Below, one piece after another: positions 1 to 9,317 of a DNA stretch of 64,000 bases. Origin of the DNA: Bradyrhizobium lupini (GTDB lineage: Bacteria; Pseudomonadota; Alphaproteobacteria; Rhizobiales; Xanthobacteraceae). The first letter of the stretch is position 1; every line of letters begins with the position of its first letter. Position numbers and translations under genes: made by a program. The notes below the pieces were generated by a model. It searched no databases, had not been told where the DNA came from, and was given only the letters and a program-made list of their open reading frames with translations. The stretch covers positions 5,165,001-5,229,000 of the forward strand of contig NZ_CP162553.1 of NCBI RefSeq assembly GCF_040939785.1, written 5' to 3'.

Positions 1-1
1 G

Positions 2-337
2 CTGGCCAAAATGGAGCCGGTGCTGGAGGAGGCCGCCTCCGATCTCGGCGCGCCGCGCTGGCAGGTGTTCTGGCTCGTCACCTTCCCGCTGTCGCTGCCC
101 GGCGTCGGCGCCGGCGTGCTGCTGTGCTTCATCCCCATCGTCGGCGAGTTCGTCATTCCGGATCTCCTGGCCGGCTCCAATGCGCTGATGATCGGCCAGA
201 CCTTGTGGCTCGAATTCTTCACTAACAAGGACTGGCCGGTCGCCTCCGCCGCGGCCATCGTGTTGTTGGTGGTGCTGCTGGTCCCGCTGCTGCTGTACGA
301 ACGGCTGCAGAAGCGGCAGCTGGAACAGGGGCGGTGA
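2..337 (+). CDS. Polyamine-type ABC transporter permease (PotB/PotH-like), 3' part
   Basis: This is the last 111 codons of an inner-membrane permease whose start lies before the window. The reading frame is open from base 2, ahead of the first ATG at 11, so that ATG is internal. The cytoplasmic coupling loop that contacts the ATPase is visible ('LEEAASDLGA', about residues 7-16 of the fragment), followed by two membrane segments. The segment with 'GEFVIPDLLAG' is typical of the spermidine/putrescine permease group. The next permease begins four bases after the stop, so the two form a heterodimeric channel encoded in one operon. The exact substrate cannot be read from this fragment. Confidence 0.85.
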   Translation: MAKMEPVLEEAASDLGAPRWQVFWLVTFPLSLPGVGAGVLLCFIPIVGEFVIPDLLAGSNALMIGQTLWLEFFTNKDWPVASAAAIVLLVVLLVPLLLYERLQKRQLEQGR

Positions 338-341
338 GGCG

Positions 342-1154
342 ATGCGCAAGGTCTCCCGTCTGTCCCGCTTCAACGTCGCCTCGCTTTCGCTGGGTCTGGC
401 CTTCCTCTATCTGCCGATCCTGATCCTCGTGATCTATTCCTTCAATGCCTCGCGGCTGGTGACGGTGTGGGGTGGCTGGTCGCTGCGCTGGTATCACGAG
501 TTCTTCAATGACCGCGCCATGATCGAGGCGGCCTGGATGAGCCTGCGCGTCGCGGTTTCGTCGGCAACCATTGCGACCCTGATCGGCACGCTCGCCGCCG
601 TGGCGCTGTCGCGCGGCGAGCGGTTTCGCGGCCGCACCCTGTTCTCCGGCATGCTCTATGCGCCGCTGGTGATGCCGGAGGTGATCACCGGACTGTCGCT
701 GCTGCTGCTGTTCGTGGCGCTAAACGCGGAGCGCGGCTTCTGGACGGTGACGATCGCCCATACCACGCTGACGATGTGCTTCGTCGCCGTCGTCGTGCAG
801 TCCCGCCTCGGCTCGCTCGACCGCTCCTTGGAAGAGGCCGCGATGGATCTCGGCTACGACCCCCTGCGCGCGTTCGTGGCCGTAACGCTGCCGCTGATCG
901 CGCCTGCGATCGTCGCGGGCTGGATGCTCGCCTTCACGCTGTCGCTGGACGATCTCGTGATCGCGAGCTTCACCACCGGCCCCGGCTCGGCGACGCTGCC
1001 GATCCGGATCTATTCGGAAGTGCGGCTCGGAGTGAAGCCCGAGATCAACGCGATCTGCACGCTGGTGATCGCCTTGATTGCTGTTGTCATCGTCATCGCC
1101 TCGCTCGCCTCGAAACTGTCGAGCTCGCAGGGCGAGAGCGCGGCGCCGCTATAA
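342..1154 (+). CDS. Polyamine-type ABC transporter permease (PotC/PotI-like)
   Basis: A 270-residue inner-membrane permease of the binding-protein-dependent family, with about six hydrophobic segments. The coupling loop 'LEEAAMDLGYDPLRAF' sits near residue 165 and is followed by 'TLPLIAPAIVAGWMLAF', as in PotC/PotI proteins. A further motif, 'LDDLVIASFTTGPGSATLP', is typical of this subfamily. It follows the preceding permease by four bases and would pair with it. The ATPase and binding protein would lie upstream, outside the window. Putrescine or spermidine is the likely class of substrate, from family resemblance only. Confidence 0.88.
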   Translation: MRKVSRLSRFNVASLSLGLAFLYLPILILVIYSFNASRLVTVWGGWSLRWYHEFFNDRAMIEAAWMSLRVAVSSATIATLIGTLAAVALSRGERFRGRTLFSGMLYAPLVMPEVITGLSLLLLFVALNAERGFWTVTIAHTTLTMCFVAVVVQSRLGSLDRSLEEAAMDLGYDPLRAFVAVTLPLIAPAIVAGWMLAFTLSLDDLVIASFTTGPGSATLPIRIYSEVRLGVKPEINAICTLVIALIAVVIVIASLASKLSSSQGESAAPL

Positions 1155-1166
1155 CGGGAGGCGATG

Positions 1167-1688
1167 ATGACGTTTGCCTATCAGGTCCTGGTGCATACGC
1201 CGCTCTGGGTCTGGACCTTGCTCGCCTATCTGGTCTGGCAGGGCATCAAGGCGATGCAGCCGCGCAAGACGCCGATCTGGCGTGCGCTGATCGTTCCGAT
1301 CGTATTCATCGTCTGGGGCATTTCGCGGATTGGCTTCGGACATCAGGATAGCGCGTGGCCGCTGGTTGCCTGGGGCGGGGCCGCATTGGTGTTGTTGCCG
1401 ATCGGCGTATTAACGTCGCGTCCGTTCGACGTCGATCACAAGACAGGCGAGATCATCCGCGCGGGTGGCGCCTTTGCGCTGATCCGCAACCTCGTCATAT
1501 TCTCTCTGCAGTATGCGGTCGGCGTGATCTCGACGGTCGATGCGAGCGACCGTGCACTCGCACTCGTCGTCGGCGGCGCGATTTCGGGCGCGACCGCGGG
1601 CTATTTCATCGGCTCGACGATCGCGCTGCTGGTTGCCTACCAAAGAAAGCGCGCCGTGGATCTCAGGACTTCACCGCACCGGCCGTGA
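1167..1688 (+). CDS. Small multi-pass membrane protein of unknown function
   Basis: About 173 residues with four to five hydrophobic segments: near residues 8-25, 38-52, 65-80, 100-118 and 125-150. There are no catalytic motifs. It begins 12 bases after the polyamine permease and probably belongs to the same transcript. A GGAGG lies two bases before the ATG at 1164 and five bases before the ATG at 1167, so 1167 is preferred. Its last 26 bases overlap the end of the convergent permease gene. It resembles conserved rhizobial membrane proteins known only as domains of unknown function (possibly DUF6622). I cannot assign a role. Confidence 0.7.
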   Translation: MTFAYQVLVHTPLWVWTLLAYLVWQGIKAMQPRKTPIWRALIVPIVFIVWGISRIGFGHQDSAWPLVAWGGAALVLLPIGVLTSRPFDVDHKTGEIIRAGGAFALIRNLVIFSLQYAVGVISTVDASDRALALVVGGAISGATAGYFIGSTIALLVAYQRKRAVDLRTSPHRP

Positions 1689-2514
1689 GCCCGCCCACCA
1701 TGTAGCGCTTGAAGGCGTAATAGACCGCGGCCGGCGGCAGCGCGTAGATGAAGCCGGTGGTCATCAACAGCTCCCACGGCGAGTCGTCGGCGGCGAGGAA
1801 GTTGCCGAGCGCGACCGGCAGCGTGATATCGGTGTCCTTGGACAAGAGCAGGAACGCGTAGAGATATTCGTTCCAGGCCAGCAGCACGGCATAGGTGCCG
1901 ATCGCGACCAGCGAGGGCATCATCAGCGGCACATAGACCAGGCGGAACAGCTGCAGCGTGGTCGCGCCGTCCATCACGGCGGCCTCGTCGAGCTCGACCG
2001 GCAGCTTGTCGGACGCCTGCTTCAGCACCCAGATCGCGTAAGGCGAAGCGATCGTCACCATCGCCAGGATCAGCGACCAGTGATTGTTGAGCAGGCCGTA
2101 GTTGCCCATGGTGCGGTACATCGGCACGGCGAGGAACGCCGCCGGGATGAAGTAGGTGAACAGCGCGAGATTCATCACCCAGCGGCCGCCCGGCGCCTTA
2201 AGCCGCGAGATCGAGAATGCGGCGGCGGTCGCGACGAACAAGGTCAGCGCGCCTGCGGCCAGCGCGATCACCGTCGAGTTCCAGAACTGGATCCAGAAGT
2301 CTCGCAGGAAATAGTGCTCCTGGTAGAACACGATGTGGAAGTTGTGCAGCGTCGGATGATCCGGCCACAGCTTGCCCGAGAACGCGTCCTCCTTGGGCGA
2401 AATCGCGAACAGGAACATGTGGTAGATCGGAATCATGGTCCAGATGAAGACCGGGATGCCGATCAGCAGGAGCTTGGCTTCGGTGCCAACTTCGCGGAGG
2501 GTGGGAAGCTTCAT
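1663..2514 (-). CDS. Carbohydrate ABC transporter permease (MalG-like)
   Basis: A 283-residue inner-membrane permease of the sugar (CUT1) type. After a membrane segment near residues 12-32 it has the family's periplasmic region and then the coupling loop 'LDEAAVMDGATTLQLFRLV' near residue 185. It ends in 'GLTAGAVKS', the usual end of MalG-type proteins. The start ATG at 2514 overlaps the stop of the preceding permease as ATGA, which fixes it. It is the last gene of a binding protein-permease-permease operon with no ATPase, so it probably uses an ATPase encoded elsewhere. Confidence 0.9.
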   Translation of the reverse strand: MKLPTLREVGTEAKLLLIGIPVFIWTMIPIYHMFLFAISPKEDAFSGKLWPDHPTLHNFHIVFYQEHYFLRDFWIQFWNSTVIALAAGALTLFVATAAAFSISRLKAPGGRWVMNLALFTYFIPAAFLAVPMYRTMGNYGLLNNHWSLILAMVTIASPYAIWVLKQASDKLPVELDEAAVMDGATTLQLFRLVYVPLMMPSLVAIGTYAVLLAWNEYLYAFLLLSKDTDITLPVALGNFLAADDSPWELLMTTGFIYALPPAAVYYAFKRYMVGGLTAGAVKS

Positions 2515-3383
2515 CGCGACAACCGTTTCATCATGAAGTATATCAGCGGCAGCACGAGCGGTATCGCGCAGACGATAGAGGCCATCGCAAGCGAGAGCTG
2601 GTCGAGCCGGAGATAGCGGATGCCGAGTGTCGACAGCACATGAGTGAGGTCGGCCGGCCCGCCGCCAGTGAGCAGATAGACGCTGTTGAAGTCGCCGAGC
2701 GTCCAGATCATCGAGAGCAGCGTGCAGGTGACGTAGAGCATCTGCATCGACGGCCAGGTGATGAAGCGAAATTTCTGCCACGGACTGGCGCCGTCGACCT
2801 CGGACGCCTCGTACAGATCCTGCGGGATCGCGAGCCGCCCGGTCAGCAGGATCAGCGTCCAGAACGGCAGCGACTTCCAGATATGCACGGCGATCGCCAT
2901 GGTCAGCGCGACCGTCGGATCGTTCAGCCAGTTCGGCCCGTCATCGCCGGTGAGAGAGAAGATGAAATGGTTGACCATGCCCCATTCGGGATTGAGCATG
3001 AAGCGGACCGACAGGATAGTCGGGATCGAGGGCACCGCCCAAGGCAGGATGAAGATCACCGACAGCCATTTGATCCAGGGGCGCTGCTGGGCGAAGAAGC
3101 CGGACAGGAACAGCGCGATCAGCATCTTCACGTTGATGCCGATGACCAGGAAGATCAGCGTGTTGACCGCGGCGCGCGCGAAGATCGGGTCGTTGTACAG
3201 CGCGACATAGTTCGCCGGACTGCGCGCCAGCCACAGGCCGTAGCCGACGGGATAGACGACGAAGGCCAGGAAGACGAGTAGATAGGGCACAAGCAGCAAG
3301 ATGCCCCAGACCTGCTGCGTGGTCAGGCGCGCCGACAGGGGAGGGGCCGGAATTGTGTCTGAGCCGGAAAGTGTGATCGCCAT
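2511..3383 (-). CDS. Carbohydrate ABC transporter permease (MalF/UgpA-like)
   Basis: A 290-residue sugar-type permease with six hydrophobic segments. The coupling loop 'LYEASEVDGASPWQKFRFI' lies near residue 200 and is followed by a 'GGGPADLTHVLSTLG' segment characteristic of MalF partners. I place the start at the ATG at 3383 ('MAITLSG'), because the 18 codons upstream of it are not family-like. It lies 75 bases after the solute-binding protein and overlaps the next permease by four bases. Together they would form the channel for the sugar bound by the upstream protein. Confidence 0.9.
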   Translation of the reverse strand: MAITLSGSDTIPAPPLSARLTTQQVWGILLLVPYLLVFLAFVVYPVGYGLWLARSPANYVALYNDPIFARAAVNTLIFLVIGINVKMLIALFLSGFFAQQRPWIKWLSVIFILPWAVPSIPTILSVRFMLNPEWGMVNHFIFSLTGDDGPNWLNDPTVALTMAIAVHIWKSLPFWTLILLTGRLAIPQDLYEASEVDGASPWQKFRFITWPSMQMLYVTCTLLSMIWTLGDFNSVYLLTGGGPADLTHVLSTLGIRYLRLDQLSLAMASIVCAIPLVLPLIYFMMKRLSR

Positions 3384-3458
3384 ATCGCATACCCACCGAA
3401 GCAACCGGTCGCGGAGAGCCGCGACCGGTATTAGCATATACCTTATTGCAGTCCGAGA

Positions 3459-4844
3459 TCAGCCCGCGACCGCCTTGATGCGGGCGATCAGCTCGTCGAC
3501 CGCCTTGTCCACCGGCACCTTCTCGCTGACCACGCGGTTCATCGCCTTGGCCCAGACGTTCTCGTTGTTCAGGATGGTGAACTTCCAGTTCTTGGTGAAG
3601 TCGAACGCGGCGGTGCCGCCCTTAAACTGCGAGTAGACCGCCTTGCGATGCCGGTCAGCCTGCCAGAACGGGCTCTCTTGGCTTTCCTTCGTCACCGGGA
3701 ACCAGCGGCCGAGCGCACCCTCGATATAGGGGCGGACGTTCTCCTCCTGGAGCAGGAAGGCGATGAACTGCTTGGCCTCGGCCTTGTTCTTGGCCACGGA
3801 GAAGACCAGCCCGGTCTTAACGTCCGAGCGGTAGCGGATCGTCGAACCGTCCGGAGCCTTCGGGAAGGACGCGGTGATGATGTCCTCGCCATAGGCCTTC
3901 TTGCCGGCTTCGCGCTGCTCGGGCGTGAGCGTCTGGTTCTGGGAATCCTCGAACCACTTCGCCGCGATCGAGATCGTGAAGTTGTGGGTCATCACGATGG
4001 TCTTGTTGTGGAACGCGACGTTGTTGTCGGGATCCTTCCAGGTCGTCGAGGACGGCGGGGTGCAGCCCTTGATGTAGGTGTCGGTGTAGTCCTTCATCGC
4101 CTTGATCAGGTTCTCGCGGACCTTGGGATCGTCGACCGTGAGCTTGCCGTCGTCGTCGACCAGCTTGACGTGATAGGCATCCATGAAGGTGTAGAACGAC
4201 TGGAAGGCGTCGGTGGATTCCACGCCCATCGGCTGGCCGACGCCGTAGACGCGCTGGCCGGTGGCTTTGCGGATCCCCGGTTGCACCTTGTCGCACCAGA
4301 ACGTCCAGTAGCCTTCCCAGTCGGTCGGGATGTCGGCGAGCTTGAAGCCGGCCTTCTCAAGCATGTCGTTCCAGATCTCGACATGCATGCTCTGCTGCTT
4401 CAGCGGGAAGCCGTAATAGGCCTTCTTCTTGGTGACGTCGTTATAGAGGATCGACGCATCCAGCGTGTTCTGCACGAACCGATCCTTGATCGGCTCCATG
4501 ATGTCGGAGAGGTCCTCGAGCCTGCCTTCGTAGGCCCACTTGCCCTGGACCTGCACGTCGTAGGTGTCGGAATAGGCAACATCGGGCACGGTGCCTGAAT
4601 CGAGTGCGGCGACCGTCTTCGGAATCATGTCCTGGATCGCGTACTGCGACAATTCGACCTTGATGCCGGTCTTGGCTTCGAACTTCTTGATCGTCTCGAG
4701 CAGCGCGTCGTCTTCGGAGCGGTAGAAGCCCTTGCCCCACCAGACCGTAATCGTCTTCTGCTGCGCAAATGCGGGTGCAGCGGCTGCAAACAGCCCGGCC
4801 GCAGCGACCGCCAGTGATACTGCGCCAATAACCTTGGATTTCAC
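3459..4844 (-). CDS. Sugar-type ABC transporter solute-binding protein
   Basis: A 461-residue periplasmic binding protein of the family-1 extracellular solute-binding class. A classical signal peptide occupies about residues 1-28 and ends in 'APAFAQQ'. Mature-domain features include the hinge-type start 'TITVWWGKGFYRSEDD' and an aromatic-rich region, consistent with a carbohydrate ligand. The preferred start is the GTG at 4844, with GGGAG eight bases upstream; the in-frame TTG at 4859 lies inside that ribosome-binding region. It is the first gene of the operon with the two permeases. The actual sugar is not predictable from sequence alone. Confidence 0.88.
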   Translation of the reverse strand: MKSKVIGAVSLAVAAAGLFAAAAPAFAQQKTITVWWGKGFYRSEDDALLETIKKFEAKTGIKVELSQYAIQDMIPKTVAALDSGTVPDVAYSDTYDVQVQGKWAYEGRLEDLSDIMEPIKDRFVQNTLDASILYNDVTKKKAYYGFPLKQQSMHVEIWNDMLEKAGFKLADIPTDWEGYWTFWCDKVQPGIRKATGQRVYGVGQPMGVESTDAFQSFYTFMDAYHVKLVDDDGKLTVDDPKVRENLIKAMKDYTDTYIKGCTPPSSTTWKDPDNNVAFHNKTIVMTHNFTISIAAKWFEDSQNQTLTPEQREAGKKAYGEDIITASFPKAPDGSTIRYRSDVKTGLVFSVAKNKAEAKQFIAFLLQEENVRPYIEGALGRWFPVTKESQESPFWQADRHRKAVYSQFKGGTAAFDFTKNWKFTILNNENVWAKAMNRVVSEKVPVDKAVDELIARIKAVAG

Positions 4845-4863
4845 GTTTTTCTCCCTCAAACGG

Positions 4864-4880
4864 CCGGTGTTTTTAACCGG
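4864..4880. promoter_or_regulatory. Inverted repeat upstream of the sugar importer operon
   Basis: A 17-base dyad, CCGGT-GTTTTTA-ACCGG, lies 20 bases before the GTG start of the binding-protein gene, just upstream of its ribosome-binding site. Position and symmetry fit an operator, but no regulator gene is adjacent and I cannot tie it to a protein family. The rest of the 4845-5053 gap shows nothing else distinct. Confidence 0.3.
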
Positions 4881-5053
4881 TCGTATAAAACACTAGCGCA
4901 TGGCCGTGATACGATCTAGCGGCTTGTTGTCAGACATAGGTCGTGGGGGTGTCGGGCGAGAGGAGATGCTTAACGTGCGCATCGATCCAATCGCTGCATC
5001 AATGCGCCCTGATCAATTCGCGCCGATCTGCTGGCGCCGCTTGATCGCCGTCC

Positions 5054-6995
5054 TTAATTCGACTTCGCGCCTTCCTTGGCGTTCTCCGCCGTCGGCGCTT
5101 CGGCCGGTGCGGGACGTTTTCCGGTGCCGGTGATGCGCTCGATCGCGGAGCGCACCGCGTCGCCCGGCTTGCGGTCTTTCAGCATGTCGAGCAAGGGCGC
5201 AGAGGCCGGCGAGCGGCGGATCAGGCTTTCCGGATCGGGAAACACCAGGGGGTCGTCCCAGGGGCCCTGCACCACGAAGGGCAATTCGAACCCCGACGCG
5301 CTGTTGAGGCTGGCCACGCCCTTCATGTCGTATTCGCGCGTCGGCACCGAGGCGGTGCCGGTCATCGTGATCTTCGCCGCAGGTCCTTCGACGCGGATGT
5401 CCTCGGCGGTGGCGACGCCGTCGGAGAACTTCACCGCGATGGTGAGATTGTCGTAAGGGGTAGAGCCGTTGCGAAAATTGCCGCCGCCGGACAGCGGCCG
5501 CCGCTCGAGCCGCTTCAGGAGCTGCTCGGCATTGAAGCCCGCGATCGCGCCGTCATGCCCGGTCACGTTGGCGCTGCCGTCGAGCGACTGCACGAGGCCG
5601 AACGGGCTCGAGCCGGACGCGAGGAGCGAGACGTTGATGTTGCCGCGCCCGGACAGCTTGTTGATGCCGAACAGCTCGGAGGCGCAGGCCTGAAGGTCGA
5701 CGTCGGTGAACTGGAATTGCGCCTTGATGTCGGCGACGGTGTCGGAGCGCGCGATGCCGAACGAGCCCTTGGCGATGCCGCCATAAACCTGGGCCTCGCC
5801 GACCGAGAGCGCCAGCGTGCCGTTGCGCAGATCTCGCGCCGATCGCGGTGCGGCCAAGTTTCGATGCCCCGACCGTCAGCTTGGCGGCCGACAGGCGCAT
5901 GTCGAGGTCGGTGGTCGACAAGGCGTTGAGATCGAACAGCTGCCTGTTCCAGTCGCGCGCGCCGCTCGCGAGCAGGCGGAAAGTCGAGATATAGGGGGTG
6001 AAGTCGAGCGCGTCGGCTGCGAGCGTCGCCTGCAGCGTCTGCCGGCCGTTATTGGCGTAGGTCATCACGCCCTCGGCGGTGTTGCCGTCGAGCTCGACAT
6101 TGACGTTGGTGAGCGCGATCGACGCGCCGACGACATTGGCCCGCGCCTTCAGCGCGAAGCGGCCGAAGCCGCCGCTGGCGGGCTGCGGCTGGCCGGTCCA
6201 GCGTAGCGCGTTGCGCAGGGACGGGCTGTCGATGGTGAGCGTGCCCTCCATCATCGGGCTGGTGCGGTTGGCGACGCTGCCGTCGAAGGCGAGCTTGAGC
6301 GGTGCGCTCGCGATCCGCGCCTTCAACCCCGAGCGCTCGCCGGAGAGGGCGGCGACGAAATCGGAAAAGCTGATCGAGCCGTCGACCCGTTCGCCCCGCC
6401 AGTCGAATTGTCCGGTCGCGGCGAAGGAGCGCGAGATCGAGGGCCAGGCCAGCGACAGGTCGATGTCCTCGAGCTTCTCGGTGCCGTGCGTGGCAGCGTC
6501 CTCGTAATTGAGCACGCCGTCCTGGATCCGGATCTCGGAGAACGACACTTGATTCTCGGCGCCAGGCTTCATGGTGCGCGCGATGGTCTGGATGAACGGT
6601 GTCCAGTTGCTTTCACCGTCCGGCTTCAGGCTGACATGGATGCGCGGCCGCAGCAGCGTCAGGTCGGCGATCTCGAACCGTTGCAGCAGCAGCGGCAGCA
6701 GCCGCAGGTTCGCGGTGAGCACGTCGACATGGAGCGCCGGATCACTGGTGCCGCCGCCCTTCAGGCCGACGTCATGGAAGGAGATGTAGCTTGCCGGCAG
6801 CACCGAAATGTCGATCGCGCCTGCGACGTTGACCTCGAGCCCGGTGACGTCGCGGATCTGCGTTTCCACGGCCTTGCGCAGTGCGTCGCGGTTGATGAGC
6901 CATGAGGTCGCGATCAGGGCGATCAGCGCCACGCCGAGCAGCGCCGCGATCGGCGTCCCGAGGCGCTTCATTCCTTGGGCCATGGTCAATGGCAT
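5054..6995 (-). pseudogene. AsmA family protein, interrupted by a +1 frameshift
   Basis: The intact product would be about 646 residues: an N-terminal membrane anchor (about residues 9-30), an AsmA N-terminal domain ('ALRKAVETQIRDVTGLEVNVAG'-like start), and a C-terminal AsmA-like domain. AsmA proteins act in the envelope and are linked to lipid transport and outer-membrane assembly. The frame is lost near 5830-5836. Upstream reads '...SKLGRTAIGA' and the homologous continuation 'DLRNGTLALSVGEAQVYGG' lies in another frame. Removing one A from GCGAGATCTG restores a continuous 'AIGADLRNGT'. Both halves are otherwise well preserved, so this may be a sequencing error rather than a dead gene. The start could also be the ATG at 6983. 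Confidence 0.8.
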
Positions 6996-7272
6996 GTCCT
7001 GATCGAGTTGGTCGCTGGAGCCAGAAGGCGGGCCGGGAAACCTGCGCGCCCCACGCCCAAGACCTATTGTGTTAAGTGCCGCAACTTGATGGGTTTTCTT
7101 GTCGCTTTCAAGGCCGCGGGAACGGTTGCGCCCACGGCTTGGGCAGCTTCTATCACCCAGGGGCGGAGCGGAGAACCCCGTATCATTGACGGCTTCGGAC
7201 GATTTCGCCTAATAATCGCCGCCACTAAGGCGCGACGCCTGCAAGCCGAAGGTTCACTCGAAGGTAATTTGC

Positions 7273-7980
7273 ATGAACAAGGTCTATCCCGACGCCAAGT
7301 CGGCTCTCGAGGGCGTTCTGAAAGACGGCATGATGATCATGTCGGGCGGCTTCGGCCTCTGCGGCATCGCCGAGACGCTGTCGGACGCGATCCGCGACTC
7401 CGGCGTCAAGGACCTGACGGTGGTCTCAAACAATGCCGGCGTCGACGGCATTGGCCTCAGCCGCCTGCTCGAAACCCGCCAGATCAAGAAGATGATCTCG
7501 TCCTATGTCGGGGAGAACAAGCTGTTCGCCCAGCAATTCCTCGCCGGCGAGCTGGAACTCGAATTCAATCCGCAGGGCACGCTGGCCGAGCGCATCCGCG
7601 CGGGCGGCGCCGGCATTCCGGCCTTCTACACCAAGACCGGCGTCGGCACGCTGATCGCCGAAGGCAAGGAAGTGAAAGAATTCGACGGACAGAAATACCT
7701 GATGGAGCGCGGCCTGTTCGCCGACCTCGCCATCGTCCACGCCTGGAAGGGCGACACCGCAGGTAACCTCATCTATCGCAAGACCGCGCGCAACTTTAAC
7801 CCGATGATGGCGACCGCCGCCAAGGTCACGGTGGCCGAGGTCGAGCATCTGGTTCCGGCCGGCGAACTCAATCCCGACCACATCCACACGCCCGGTCTTT
7901 TCGTCAAGCGCATCGTCGAGGTCGGAACGGCCAAGAAGCGCATCGAATTCCGCAACACCCGCCCGCGCACGGCAGCTTGA
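7273..7980 (+). CDS. scoA: 3-oxoacid (succinyl-CoA-type) CoA-transferase, subunit A
   Basis: A 235-residue alpha subunit of a family I CoA-transferase, which moves CoA from succinyl-CoA to acetoacetate or a related 3-oxoacid. The subunit A signature 'GGFGLCG' is at residues 25-31. Other conserved stretches are 'VVSNNAGVDG' and 'RIRAGGAGIPAFYTKTG'. The partner subunit follows after 15 bases, as expected for the two-gene form. The likely role is ketone-body or polyhydroxybutyrate-derived acetoacetate use; a role in beta-ketoadipate degradation (PcaIJ) is less likely without pca neighbours. The 277-base gap upstream (6996-7272) is a divergent intergenic region with no gene visible. Confidence 0.92.
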   Translation: MNKVYPDAKSALEGVLKDGMMIMSGGFGLCGIAETLSDAIRDSGVKDLTVVSNNAGVDGIGLSRLLETRQIKKMISSYVGENKLFAQQFLAGELELEFNPQGTLAERIRAGGAGIPAFYTKTGVGTLIAEGKEVKEFDGQKYLMERGLFADLAIVHAWKGDTAGNLIYRKTARNFNPMMATAAKVTVAEVEHLVPAGELNPDHIHTPGLFVKRIVEVGTAKKRIEFRNTRPRTAA

Positions 7981-7995
7981 GATCAGGAGACTAAG

Positions 7996-8646
7996 ATGGC
8001 CTGGACCCGTGAACAGATGGCTGCGCGCGCCGCGAAGGAACTGCGTGACGGCTATTACGTCAATCTCGGCATCGGCATCCCGACGCTGGTCTCGAACTAC
8101 ATCCCGGACGGCATGGACGTCAGCCTTCAGAGCGAGAACGGCATGCTCGGCATGGGCCCGTTCCCGTACGAGGGCGAAGAGGACGCCGATCTCATCAACG
8201 CCGGCAAGCAGACCGTGAGCGAACTGCCGTCGACCTCGTATTTCTCGAGCGCGGATTCCTTCGGCATGATCCGTGGCGGCCACATGGATCTGTCGATCCT
8301 CGGCGCCATGCAGGTGGCCCAGAACGGCGATCTCGCCAACTGGATGATCCCCGGCAAGATGGTCAAGGGCATGGGCGGCGCGATGGATCTCGTCGCCGGC
8401 GTCAAGCGCGTGGTCGTGGTGATGGAGCATTCGGCCAAGGACGGTCCAAAGCTCCTGAAGCAGTGCAATTTGCCGCTGACCGGCGAGCGCGTGGTCGACA
8501 TGGTCGTGACTGACCTGGCCGTCTTCACCATCGACAAGCACGGCAGCGGCGGCATGGCGCTGATCGAGCTCGCCGACGGCGTCTCGCTCGACGAGGTCAA
8601 GGCCAAGACCGAGGCCGAATTTCGCGTCGCACTGAAGAACACGTAA
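7996..8646 (+). CDS. scoB: 3-oxoacid (succinyl-CoA-type) CoA-transferase, subunit B
   Basis: A 216-residue beta subunit of the CoA-transferase. The catalytic glutamate is E47 within 'S-E-N-G' (residues 46-49), which forms the covalent glutamyl-CoA intermediate in this family. 'GIGIPTLV' near residue 25 and '[14 protein letters not shown]' near residue 90 are also family-typical. It is preceded by subunit A at 15 bases, with a GGAG-type ribosome site in the gap. The two subunits form the active heterotetramer in the cytoplasm. Confidence 0.93.
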   Translation: MAWTREQMAARAAKELRDGYYVNLGIGIPTLVSNYIPDGMDVSLQSENGMLGMGPFPYEGEEDADLINAGKQTVSELPSTSYFSSADSFGMIRGGHMDLSILGAMQVAQNGDLANWMIPGKMVKGMGGAMDLVAGVKRVVVVMEHSAKDGPKLLKQCNLPLTGERVVDMVVTDLAVFTIDKHGSGGMALIELADGVSLDEVKAKTEAEFRVALKNT

Positions 8647-8668
8647 AGTTTTCGCGAAGGGGGCGCGC

Positions 8669-9304
8669 ATGACGATACGGTCTGCGCGTCCCGAAGACGC
8701 CGATTTCATCGCACAAACCATCCTTTCATCGCAGCGCGGCTACCGGCCGCGTGGCTGGTTCGACGTTGCGCTCGGTTGGCCTGAAACACAGTGCCGCGAT
8801 TTCATCGCGCACGTCGCAGCCGCTCGCGCGGTGTCGATGTGGCACGTCTCGCAATTTCTGGTCGCCGAGATCGATGGCAAGCCTGCTGCCGCCTTGTGTG
8901 CGCTACCGGCGGCCGGCACGGGACCAGCGGCTTGGCGTGCGATCGAGGAAGTCGCAGCCGCGTCCGGACTCGCCGCGGCAGAGCTGGAGGCCATCCGTCA
9001 ACGCGGCGGCTACACCCGCGCCTGCTGGGTTCAGGGCGGCGAGGGCGATTGGATGATCGAGCATGTCGCGACCGATCCCGCCTATCGCGGCCGCGGCCTG
9101 GTGCAGTCACTGATCGCGCATGCGCTGGAGAAGGGGCGAGCGGCTGGATGTGCACGGGCGACAATATCGTTCCTGATCGGCAACGAGCCCGCCGAGCGCG
9201 CTTATACCAAGGCCGGCTTTGTCCTTGCCGAGGAGAAGCGCGATCCTGCCTTCGAGGCGATCATCGGTGCGCCGGGCTTTCGCATGTTTGCGCGGGTGAT
9301 GTGA
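8669..9304 (+). CDS. GNAT family N-acetyltransferase
   Basis: A 211-residue protein with a C-terminal GNAT acetyl-CoA-binding core. Motif A is seen as 'VATDPAYRGRGLVQSLIAHA' near residues 130-150, with the R-G-R-G pyrophosphate loop, followed by 'NEPAERAYTKAGF' (motif B). The N-terminal half is less conserved and probably sets the acceptor specificity, which cannot be inferred. It starts 22 bases after scoB and could be read from the same transcript. It ends 13 bases before the convergent AraC gene. Confidence 0.82.
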   Translation: MTIRSARPEDADFIAQTILSSQRGYRPRGWFDVALGWPETQCRDFIAHVAAARAVSMWHVSQFLVAEIDGKPAAALCALPAAGTGPAAWRAIEEVAAASGLAAAELEAIRQRGGYTRACWVQGGEGDWMIEHVATDPAYRGRGLVQSLIAHALEKGRAAGCARATISFLIGNEPAERAYTKAGFVLAEEKRDPAFEAIIGAPGFRMFARVM

Positions 9305-9317
9305 TCGGTCTTGAAAA

